Below, in pieces: positions 26,401 through 33,767 of a stretch of 64,000 nucleotides of DNA. This DNA is from Denitratisoma oestradiolicum. Its GTDB lineage: Bacteria > Pseudomonadota > Gammaproteobacteria > Burkholderiales > Rhodocyclaceae. The notes under the pieces are model-generated. The model was not told the origin of the DNA, made no database searches, and saw only the letters and a program-made list of their open reading frames with translations. The stretch is from positions 1,984,001 to 2,048,000 of the forward strand of contig NZ_LR778301.1 in NCBI RefSeq assembly GCF_902813185.1, given 5' to 3'. Every line of letters starts with the position of its first letter. Within the stretch, counting starts at the first letter, position 1. Position numbers and translations under genes: made by a program.

Positions 26401-29400
26401 TTTATTTGTCGGCGGAAATCCAGCGTGTGTTCGCCCGCGAACACACCGGCCTGCTCGATAGACGAACGCGTGAAGGTGTCGAGCGTTCCTTCATGGCCAA
26501 GCTGGCACGACCAGGAAAGGTGAATCTGCTCTCGGCGACGCCGACACTCGAAATGGGTATCGATATCGGCGATCTCTCGGCAACGTTGCTCTGTTCGGTG
26601 CCGCCGGCCCAGGCAAACTATCTGCAACGTGCCGGTCGCGCCGGTCGCGCAACAGGGAACGCATTTCTGCTCACCTTCGCGGCAGCGCGCCCGCACGATC
26701 TCTACTTCTGGGCGGCACCACGCGAGATGGTGGCCGGAAACGTCGCGTCGCCCGGTGTCTTCCTCAACGCGTCGGCGGTGCTGGAACGACAGCTCACTGC
26801 TTTTGCACTGGATGCCTGGGTTCGGGAAGTCGGCAAAAAGGCAAAGATCCCCCATACCATCCGCCCTGTGCTCGGTGCGGTGATGAAACCGAACACGGCG
26901 CAATTTCCCTACCCCTGGCTGGATTATGCAGAGCGCAATCGGTCCTTGCTGCTGGAAAGGTTCATTCGTCTGTTCGATCACGGCGCCAATGTCCTGACCG
27001 CAGAAACCTGCGAGTGGCTGTCACGGTTCATTGCTGGCGATTCGGGCACCGAGGGCAGTCTGCCCTGGAAGATTGTCAGTCGCCTGCGCTCCATCGCCGA
27101 AGACGTCGATGAGTTCCGCAAGCGCCGCGAACGCGTCGATGTGGAAATCAAGAAGGTCGATGCGATGCCGGTAAAAGGCGAGAGCGACGAAGAAGAACTT
27201 GCCGAACTGAAGCAGGAAAGCGCAGCACTGGGCAAACTGATCGCCGGCATTCTCGACCGCGCGACGTTCAATGTGCTGACCGATGAAGGACTGCTGCCGA
27301 ACTACGCCTTCCCGGAACAGGGAGTGCTATTGCATTCCGTCATTCTGCGCAACCGCAAGACAGGCGCTGCGGGTGATGCTGGGGGCGAAGCGCTGGCGCC
27401 ATTGACCCTTGAGTATGAACGTCCGGGCTCTGCCGCGATTACCGAGTTGGCGCCGGGCAGCCTGTTTTATGCCGAAAGCCGCAAGGTGACGATCGAGCAG
27501 GTTGATGTATCGAAGGATCGCCCGTCGAAGTGGCGCTTCTGTCGCCAATGCGCATATTGCGAACCCGAGGGTCTCGGCATCAGCCACACGGCATGCCCTC
27601 GCTGTGGCGATCCGGTGTGGAGCGACATGGGCCGCGTGCGCGACATGCTGCGATTGACCAAGGTTTATGCGCGAACGCCCGATCACCTCGCACGTATCGC
27701 AGATGACTCCGACGAGCGCGAACGGCGCTTCTTTGTACGGCAGGCGCTAGTTGATAGTCCGCCGGATGCGGTGCGGCAGGCGTTTGCGATTGAGCGTCCC
27801 GAGTTTCCGTTTGCTTTCGAGTTCCTGAATCGAGTGTCGTTCCGCGAGGTCAATTTTGGCGAGCGTCAGCCCGATGGCGCGCCGATGATCATCGCCGGCG
27901 TCGAATTGCCGCGCCCCGGCTTTGCCATCTGCCCTGACTGCGGAACGCTGCAACGGCGTCGTCGCCAGGGCGAGGAATTCCGCAATCACGCGCCCTATTG
28001 TCCACATCGCAAGGATGAGAGTGCTCCGGCTCAGCAATGCGTCTTCCTGTACCGCGAATTCGACAGCGAGGGTATTCGTCTCTACCTGCCCGAAGCAACT
28101 TTTGGCGGCGCCGATGAACGCTTGCAGTCTTTTGTCGCCGCGTTGCAGCTCGGATTGGCCAAGCGTTTTCGTGGCGCGGTGGATCATCTGCGCATCGCAC
28201 TGGATATCCGGCTTGCCACGGGCGAAGAATCGCCGCGTCAGTATCTGGTGATCTACGACAGCGTGCCTGGCGGTACCGGATACCTGAAGGAACTGATGCG
28301 TGACGAGCAGCCGCTCTTCGAGGTGTTTGAAGCCGCACTGGCGGCGATGGATACCTGCGAATGCAATCACGATCCGGACAAGGACGGTTGCTACCGCTGC
28401 CTGTTTGCGTACCGCAACAGCCATGACCGTGAGGAGATTTCGCGCCGGATGGCGCAGAAGCTATTGCGCGAGATTCTCGACCATCGCGGGCAGTTGAAGC
28501 CCGTCGACGGCCTTTCGAAACTCAAACCCAGCAATCCTCTTTTCGATAGCGAACTGGAAGCGCGGTTTGTCGAAGCCTTGCGCAGGCCGGGTGCCGATCT
28601 ACACGATCGCTTCGTCGTGACCGAGGTGCTGGTCAAGGGCAAACCGGGATACCAGGTATCGTGCGGTGGACCACGTGGGCGTCGGTGGCGGCTTGAACCC
28701 CAGGTGGAGCTTTGGGTCGCCGACGGGGTAGTCATTCCGAGCAAGCCGGATTTCGTGTTCTGGCCGGACGACGACAGTGGAGACTCGCCGATCGCCGTGT
28801 TTCTCGATGGCTGGAAGTATCACCGGGACATCATCCCCGTCGACCTGGCGAAACGGATGGCCATTGCAAAGAGCGGGCGTTTTTCGGTATGGACGCTAAC
28901 CTGGGCGGATGTTGACCACTGGTTGAATCCCAAGGCAGATACGCCTGTTTCTCCCTGGCCGACATTACTGGCTTCGGACAAGGACGTAGTCGGCAACCTG
29001 CTGAGGAACCTCGGTCTCAGCCACATGTTGGGCTTCAGGGCGCTACCGACGATGGCGCAGATGCGTACCCGTCTCTGTGGGCTCGACCATGAAATGATGC
29101 GCCGGCACGCGGCGGTCCTCGGCCTCGGTGTCTTGTTGCCACACGGCGATCCAACTGTGGCCGCACAGGTTGCGACTTCGTCGTTCGCGATTCAATTGCA
29201 GGATCTGGAACTGCCTGGACTCCCTCAACAAGCCGACAGCCGCGTTGGCGGGCGACGCCTGGCGGAAGACATCATTCTTGTCGCTGCAGGAATCAATGCG
29301 GATCAGGCCAAACAGATGATGAGCGGGCATGTAAATCGCGAAGCGGAGCCAGGGGTGCTGATTCGCTGGCATGCCGATGAAGGGATTCCTGAAGCCGATT

Positions 29401-29849
29401 TACTCGCCGCATGGCATGGCTTATGGCAGACAGGCAATCTCCTGTTTCCGCTGACGCGCTGTTGGGCAGGCGCCGACGACGGAGCAGACTGGAGCGCGTT
29501 CCATGATGCACCACTGGTGCGCGCGCCGATCAGCGGTTCGATGGACCTGGCGTGGATCGAGGTGGCGGAGTTGGTGTCTGCGGACCTGCAGGGTCTGGTC
29601 GTCTCTCTGAGTTCGGACGGATTCGAGGCCCCCATTGTCGGGTTTGAGCTTCTGGACGACAAAGGCAGGGTCGTGTCCGATGCCGAGCTTGCCTGGCAAG
29701 AGCACCGGATAGCTGTGTTTCTTGCGGATTGCGCGACGAGCCTGATCAAGGAATTTTCTGATCGAGGATGGCGTTGTTTCGTCGTTGGCGACACGGAGCT
29801 TGAGGCGAAACTAATAGCCGCACTTAAGGGCAAAGAGAGGAAAGCATGA
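23427..29849 (+). CDS. Giant DEAD/DEAH helicase with DUF1998 and a Vsr-like nuclease segment
   Basis: A 2140-aa superfamily 2 helicase. N-terminal half: Walker A VATGTGSGKTECF (about 90-102), Walker B YLVVDELHTF (a DELH box), motif III VGTSATLGD and a C-terminal RecA domain with NYLQRAGRAGRATGN. Several Cys pairs may bind zinc: HCRDCHATGWG, CVSCGTLHTIEHPTCGHCG, DCPYCGG, CRQCAYC with CPRCGD, and CECNHDPDKDGCYRCLFAYRN of the DUF1998 region. Near residues 1770-1800, KPDFVFWP and IAVFLDGWKYH resemble the core of Vsr/PD-(D/E)XK nucleases. The last 340 residues are unassigned. It may combine the roles of DrmA and DrmB plus a nuclease. It overlaps the next gene in an ATGA junction. Confidence 0.7.
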   Translation: MQPLIVANEVRRCVADFLATAFPSTTPGFQGLIDRFLAHPANLFRGPYLSVALPFRAGHEAGTRFGWLPEGFTPHAHQTRAWDRLTGDDALSTLVATGTGSGKTECFLFPVLEHCREQAALGRRGIKAVILYPMNALATDQAARLAKQILGTPALAGIRAGLYVGETPDEESDSVRVLLDGSFSLITDRAELRRNPPDILLTNYKMLDFLLIRADDVGLWAHNRPDTLRYLVVDELHTFDGAQGTDLACLIRRVKARLDTPPRHLICVGTSATLGDDSEGSLLDFASDVFGEKVDDKAVIGEDRLSVGEYLADCTVESMNWPRPSDADVLDSNRHASMADYLASQYRLWFDEVVTADEVEQREWRVALGERLKSHVAFQNLLRDLDKLGRRAVPIDDLVTQLSRRLRADEQPSYVARWLESLVALISHARRKKLPTKAAIDSDDDLLPLLSVRVELWLRELRRMVARMATEPVLRHQADLGTADKGVHLPVIHCRDCHATGWGATIPKTSPNQLHADLQAFYTAFFAEDVSTRFIYPSGDTPANRRFFEPKKVCVSCGTLHTIEHPTCGHCGAGSDGGPGLLRVDIAANRKEVRRNGSPLTVAHHDCPYCGGHKTLTILGSQAASLASVAISQLFASRFNADKKLIAFSDSVQDAAHRAGFFAARTWRLNLRPAMAQVIAAADASGKPLALADLYPAFAAFWQERLGIAGFVANFLPPQLNWLRDAETLSETGALPEGSDIPRLMGNVLPWVVLAEFGQDAHVGRTLPATLTAAVAVDEERRQRAIRDLAGRLKEEVAALAAVSDAEAERFIDGLISRMQEIGAWWDKGLVFYARQGARAFAYRKNPAEYRLLSGPRPPRFLTLPEYFNCDSVQLDTSGIFRDWAYKSFTALAAVALGADAMVSEIYRLALLALQEAGIAHAEEGEKEVAVWGLEPGVFTLRAGATRWQCASCQQSSVAATDVDLTGEPCRRLGCTGVLVPTTDVGGFYRRLYLSAEIQRVFAREHTGLLDRRTREGVERSFMAKLARPGKVNLLSATPTLEMGIDIGDLSATLLCSVPPAQANYLQRAGRAGRATGNAFLLTFAAARPHDLYFWAAPREMVAGNVASPGVFLNASAVLERQLTAFALDAWVREVGKKAKIPHTIRPVLGAVMKPNTAQFPYPWLDYAERNRSLLLERFIRLFDHGANVLTAETCEWLSRFIAGDSGTEGSLPWKIVSRLRSIAEDVDEFRKRRERVDVEIKKVDAMPVKGESDEEELAELKQESAALGKLIAGILDRATFNVLTDEGLLPNYAFPEQGVLLHSVILRNRKTGAAGDAGGEALAPLTLEYERPGSAAITELAPGSLFYAESRKVTIEQVDVSKDRPSKWRFCRQCAYCEPEGLGISHTACPRCGDPVWSDMGRVRDMLRLTKVYARTPDHLARIADDSDERERRFFVRQALVDSPPDAVRQAFAIERPEFPFAFEFLNRVSFREVNFGERQPDGAPMIIAGVELPRPGFAICPDCGTLQRRRRQGEEFRNHAPYCPHRKDESAPAQQCVFLYREFDSEGIRLYLPEATFGGADERLQSFVAALQLGLAKRFRGAVDHLRIALDIRLATGEESPRQYLVIYDSVPGGTGYLKELMRDEQPLFEVFEAALAAMDTCECNHDPDKDGCYRCLFAYRNSHDREEISRRMAQKLLREILDHRGQLKPVDGLSKLKPSNPLFDSELEARFVEALRRPGADLHDRFVVTEVLVKGKPGYQVSCGGPRGRRWRLEPQVELWVADGVVIPSKPDFVFWPDDDSGDSPIAVFLDGWKYHRDIIPVDLAKRMAIAKSGRFSVWTLTWADVDHWLNPKADTPVSPWPTLLASDKDVVGNLLRNLGLSHMLGFRALPTMAQMRTRLCGLDHEMMRRHAAVLGLGVLLPHGDPTVAAQVATSSFAIQLQDLELPGLPQQADSRVGGRRLAEDIILVAAGINADQAKQMMSGHVNREAEPGVLIRWHADEGIPEADLLAAWHGLWQTGNLLFPLTRCWAGADDGADWSAFHDAPLVRAPISGSMDLAWIEVAELVSADLQGLVVSLSSDGFEAPIVGFELLDDKGRVVSDAELAWQEHRIAVFLADCATSLIKEFSDRGWRCFVVGDTELEAKLIAALKGKERKA

Positions 29850-31936
29850 GCACGGCACCCAAGATTGCACTGTCGGATGATTTCTTGAAATCATTCGCCG
29901 CGATTCCCCGAGATAAGCAGCAAGCAGTGCTGAAGTTCGTGGCACTGTTCCGCCAGAATCCACGGGCACCCGGCATCAACTACGAGACGATTCACAATGC
30001 CGCAGATTCCAACATGCGCTCGGTGCGAATCGATCAAGCCTTGCGGGGCATCATTCTCAAACCGGTCAGCGGTGAGGTGTATTGCCTGCTGTGGGTAGAC
30101 CGACATGACGATGCCTATCGCTGGGCAGCCACGCATCGCGTCGCGATTCACCCGGACCTCGGCAGCATTCAGGTCTTCGCCGTTGAAGCGGTTGCCGAAT
30201 CAGCTGCTGTGCCTCCAAGACCGCCCGAGGCCAAGGGCTTCTTCGACTCACTGAAGGATCGCGAAATTCGTCGCATGGGCGTTCCCGAGGAAGCCTTGGC
30301 TCGTGTGCGAGCCATCACCACTGAAGATGGCCTCGAATCGCTTCAGGCTACCTTGCCTGAAGACGCGTTTGAAGCACTGTACCTGTTCGCTGCTGGTGAC
30401 TCCTACGACAAGATCATCGCCGATCACGAGGCGGTCGCAGGCGTTGTCGATACGGAGGATTTCGGCAAGGCATTGGATCAGGATGCGACCCGGCGTCACT
30501 TCGTCGTGATCACCGACGACAGTGACCTCGATGGACTTCTGGCGGCGCCGCTGGAACGTTGGCGTGTGTTCCTGCATCCCAGTCAACGCCGGATGGTGGA
30601 TAGGGACTGGAACGGACCGGTACGCGTGCTCGGCGGTGCCGGAACGGGCAAGACGGTCGTGGCAATGCATCGGGCGGCCTGGCTGGCACGGAAATATCGC
30701 GACTTGCCGGGAAAGCCGGTTCTCTTCACGACTTTCACCCGAACCTTGGCTGACGACATCCGCTCCCATGTCGCTTCACTTTGTACGCCGCAGGAAATCG
30801 AAAAGATCGCTGTCGTCAATATGGACCAGTGGGCGATCAGCCTGTTGCGTCGATTCGGTTATCAGCATGAACTGCTGTACGACGACGGGCGTCGCCGCGA
30901 GTTCTGGCGGCTGGCGCTGACTCGGGCACCAGGCAATTGCACGTTCCCGACGGCATTCTTTCGCGCCGAGTACGAACGCGTGATATTGCCGAATGGCTGT
31001 GAAACGGGTGAGGACTACATGCGCGCCAGCCGGCTTGGCCGAGGCGGACAACTTGGTCGCGTGCAGCGCAAAGCGCTGTGGCCGGTCTTTGCCGAATATC
31101 GCGCCCAACTGCATGCCGCCAACCTTAGGGAACCGGAGGAAGCCTTCCGCGACGCACGTGTCCTACTCCAACTGGAAAAGGAGTCCCTGGGCATTCGGTC
31201 GATCATCGTCGATGAGACGCAGGACATGAGCGCTGCAGCGCTTGGCTTGCTGAGAGCGGCGATACCGACCGCAGAAAACGATCTGTTTCTGGTCGGTGAT
31301 GCCCATCAGCGCATATATCGCCACAAGGTGGCCCTTTCCAAGGTCGGCATCGAAGTCCGTGGCCGCAGCCGCCGACTTCGCGTGAATTACCGGACTACGG
31401 ATGAAATCCGGCGCTGGGCCGTGGCGCAACTGGAAGGATGCGAGGTTGACGACCTCGATGGTGAATTGGATACGCTAAAGGGCTACCGTTCCCTGACCCA
31501 CGGCGGGATGCCTGACATCACTTCGTTTTCGGATGCAGTATCGGAAAAATCGCGGCTGCTTGCCGTACTCGCGGAACTCACGGGAGATAACCTCGACTCA
31601 TCCAACGTTTGCCTGGTGTGTCGCACCAACGAAGAACTTGATCATTACCAGAGCACGCTGGAAGCGGATGGAATCAAGACGCTCAAGCTTGACAGGAATA
31701 CGGCCGACGACCGGAGCGTTGAAGGCATTCGCCTCGCCACCATGCATCGCGTCAAGGGACTCGAATTTGAGGTTGTGATCATTGTCGGGTATCGATCCCC
31801 CGATTACTACGCGGAACATTTCTCCCGCGACGAAGATGCCGGAGTCGTGTCGGATTCAATACTCAGCGAGCGGTGCTTGCTACATGTTGCAGCGACCCGC
31901 GCCAAGCGACATCTGGTTTGTTTATTGAGGACCTGA
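29846..31936 (+). CDS. UvrD-like helicase with a RelE-like N-terminal domain
   Basis: A 696-aa protein. Residues 1-115 resemble a RelE/ParE-type fold (SDDFLKSFAAIPRDKQQAVL, then RSVRIDQALRGIILKP and YRWAATHRVAIHP). An SF1 helicase core follows: Walker A VLGGAGTGKTVVAMHRA, DEXX IIVDETQDMSAAA, motif III LFLVGDAHQRIYRHK, motif IV LRVNYRTTDEIRRWA, motif V TMHRVKGLEFEVVII and motif VI LHVAATRAKRHL. This RelE-helicase layout is seen in other bacterial genomes, where the N-domain may bind nucleic acid and need not be a toxin. Its gene overlaps the giant helicase gene and sits 4 nt before the GHKL gene, so all three are co-translated. Confidence 0.7.
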   Translation: MSTAPKIALSDDFLKSFAAIPRDKQQAVLKFVALFRQNPRAPGINYETIHNAADSNMRSVRIDQALRGIILKPVSGEVYCLLWVDRHDDAYRWAATHRVAIHPDLGSIQVFAVEAVAESAAVPPRPPEAKGFFDSLKDREIRRMGVPEEALARVRAITTEDGLESLQATLPEDAFEALYLFAAGDSYDKIIADHEAVAGVVDTEDFGKALDQDATRRHFVVITDDSDLDGLLAAPLERWRVFLHPSQRRMVDRDWNGPVRVLGGAGTGKTVVAMHRAAWLARKYRDLPGKPVLFTTFTRTLADDIRSHVASLCTPQEIEKIAVVNMDQWAISLLRRFGYQHELLYDDGRRREFWRLALTRAPGNCTFPTAFFRAEYERVILPNGCETGEDYMRASRLGRGGQLGRVQRKALWPVFAEYRAQLHAANLREPEEAFRDARVLLQLEKESLGIRSIIVDETQDMSAAALGLLRAAIPTAENDLFLVGDAHQRIYRHKVALSKVGIEVRGRSRRLRVNYRTTDEIRRWAVAQLEGCEVDDLDGELDTLKGYRSLTHGGMPDITSFSDAVSEKSRLLAVLAELTGDNLDSSNVCLVCRTNEELDHYQSTLEADGIKTLKLDRNTADDRSVEGIRLATMHRVKGLEFEVVIIVGYRSPDYYAEHFSRDEDAGVVSDSILSERCLLHVAATRAKRHLVCLLRT

Positions 31937-31940
31937 GACG

Positions 31941-33698
31941 ATGACCAAGAACAAAAGCGCTCGATTCCAGGTGGATTCTCGCCTCGCGAGATTACTGAGC
32001 CAGGAATATTCTTCTACTGAAAAGGCGCTCAAGGAACTGATAGATAACGCCTGGGATGCCGATGCAGACTCAGTAAGCGTCACGCTACCAGCTCCAATGA
32101 GTGACGAACCAATCGTGGTCGTCGATGATGGATGCGGAATGACTACCGAAGAAGTGAGGCGGCACTACCTTGCCATCGCTGCCGACCGTCGAATACATCG
32201 CGGGGATCGTTCAACCAATAAACAGCGTCTGATCAAGGGGCGTAAAGGTGTTGGGAAGTTTGCCGGGCTAATGGCGGCTTCCATAATGACGCTTGAAACA
32301 TCTGCACGTGGTGTTCTGACCAGCTTCACCTTGCGACTCGGTGATCTTGCCGAAGTAGACGATATTGAGCACCTGCCTATCGAGCTTGTTACTCAACCCT
32401 GTGATGATTCTTCTCGCGGTACGCGAATTACTCTGCACGGCCTGCATTCAAATCTGGCATTCCCGGACCCGAAAAAGTTTCGTCAAATTCTCTTGCAAGA
32501 ATACGGCCGCGAAGCTGGGTTCGTCGTTAGCGTGAACGACAAGACTCTTGGCGTTGATGATGTCGACGGGAGCTACCAGAACCAAACACTGACTATTGAG
32601 GATGTGGGTGACGTACGCCTCGCCTTTGCGATCGGCGAAACCAGGTCGGTCTCCCGACAGCCAGGAATCGTCATCCGCGTCGACGGAAAGACTGTAGGCA
32701 AGCCTTCTTTCTTCGGTTTGGATGAACAAGAGGATTTCCCACCAAAACTGCTGAAGCGTCTCTACGGTGAAATTGATGCCGACGGTCTTCGCGATCACGT
32801 TACGGCCGGTTGGGACAGCCTTGTCGAGAACAGTGAGTTGCTGGCCCGCGTCACCGAAGCGATAAGGCCAGTGGTATTTACCGCTTTCAAGGAACGGTAT
32901 GGGCGTGAAATTCAACTCGCTCAGGCCCGCTTGCGCCGTGAAGTTCATGAACGACTGGCGGCGTTGCCAGAGCACCGGCGTGAATATGCCGAAAGAGCCG
33001 TAAAGAAAGTCCTCGACCGGTTCTTTGGAGAGCCGCCGGAAAAGATTGAGCCGTATGTCTTTGTCCTGCTTGAGGCTATTGAACGCTCTGACTATGGGGC
33101 CGTCGTAGAGCATCTGGCCGAAGCTCAGCGACGCGATGTGGCCACGCTGGCGGACGCACTCGAACGGTTCGGTTTGGCTGATATGGCGCATTTGGTGGAG
33201 CAGGCAAATGCCAGGCAGGCGTTCTTGGATCGCTTGGAGTCATTGACCCTCGCTCCGGAAACGCTGGAGGCGACCATGCACAAGGCTATAGAGCGGAACC
33301 TATGGATATTTGGCCCAGAGTATTCACTTTTCAGCTCGAACAAAACATTGCAGCGCCATGCCGACGAAATGCTTGGCAAACAGTTCGTAGGTGAACGGGC
33401 AAATAATCGGCCCGACCTATTACTGAATGAAAACCTCAATGGCGAATGTCTCCTGATCGAGTTCAAGCGACCTTCTCACCCTCTGAATCGAGACGACTAT
33501 ACCCAAGCGACGAACTATCGTCACGATTTGGCGAAGATCGTAAGTAAGCCGATACGTGTGTTGGTAGTTGGTGGCCGACGCTCACCGGACTTTCCGACCA
33601 CTAATCGTGAACCAGACGTAAGCGTCGCCACGTTCGGTGACGTTATTTCGTCCGCGCGGCGGCAACTGGAGTGGCAGTTGAAGGTCCAGGAAGTGTGA
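31941..33698 (+). CDS. GHKL (Hsp90/MutL-like) ATPase fused to a PD-(D/E)XK nuclease
   Basis: A 585-aa protein, last gene of the cluster. The Bergerat ATP fold shows the N box KELIDNAWDADAD (Glu32, Asn36), G1 VVDDGCGM (Asp62/63) and G2 KGRKGVGKFAGL (about 99-110). The middle is helical. The C-terminus has NRPDLLLNEN (Asp near 491), then CLLIEFKRPSHP (Glu near 507, Lys near 509) and a downstream Gln/Tyr-rich helix (YTQATNYRHDL), a good PD-(D/E)XK nuclease signature. The pairing of an ATP-driven clamp with a nuclease is used in several antiphage proteins. I do not recognise a named family. Confidence 0.7.
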   Translation: MTKNKSARFQVDSRLARLLSQEYSSTEKALKELIDNAWDADADSVSVTLPAPMSDEPIVVVDDGCGMTTEEVRRHYLAIAADRRIHRGDRSTNKQRLIKGRKGVGKFAGLMAASIMTLETSARGVLTSFTLRLGDLAEVDDIEHLPIELVTQPCDDSSRGTRITLHGLHSNLAFPDPKKFRQILLQEYGREAGFVVSVNDKTLGVDDVDGSYQNQTLTIEDVGDVRLAFAIGETRSVSRQPGIVIRVDGKTVGKPSFFGLDEQEDFPPKLLKRLYGEIDADGLRDHVTAGWDSLVENSELLARVTEAIRPVVFTAFKERYGREIQLAQARLRREVHERLAALPEHRREYAERAVKKVLDRFFGEPPEKIEPYVFVLLEAIERSDYGAVVEHLAEAQRRDVATLADALERFGLADMAHLVEQANARQAFLDRLESLTLAPETLEATMHKAIERNLWIFGPEYSLFSSNKTLQRHADEMLGKQFVGERANNRPDLLLNENLNGECLLIEFKRPSHPLNRDDYTQATNYRHDLAKIVSKPIRVLVVGGRRSPDFPTTNREPDVSVATFGDVISSARRQLEWQLKVQEV

Positions 33699-33767
33699 TG
33701 CTTTTCGAATGGCCGCCACGACTGCCTTTTGTTTTCGCATGAAATTCGTGGCCGCTCAGACACTGGA

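Noticed and set aside
14251..33698. Calling the cluster a complete DISARM system
   Set aside because: DrmB as a separate gene and the DrmC phospholipase are missing, and three unrelated enzymes are present; only a partial resemblance can be supported.
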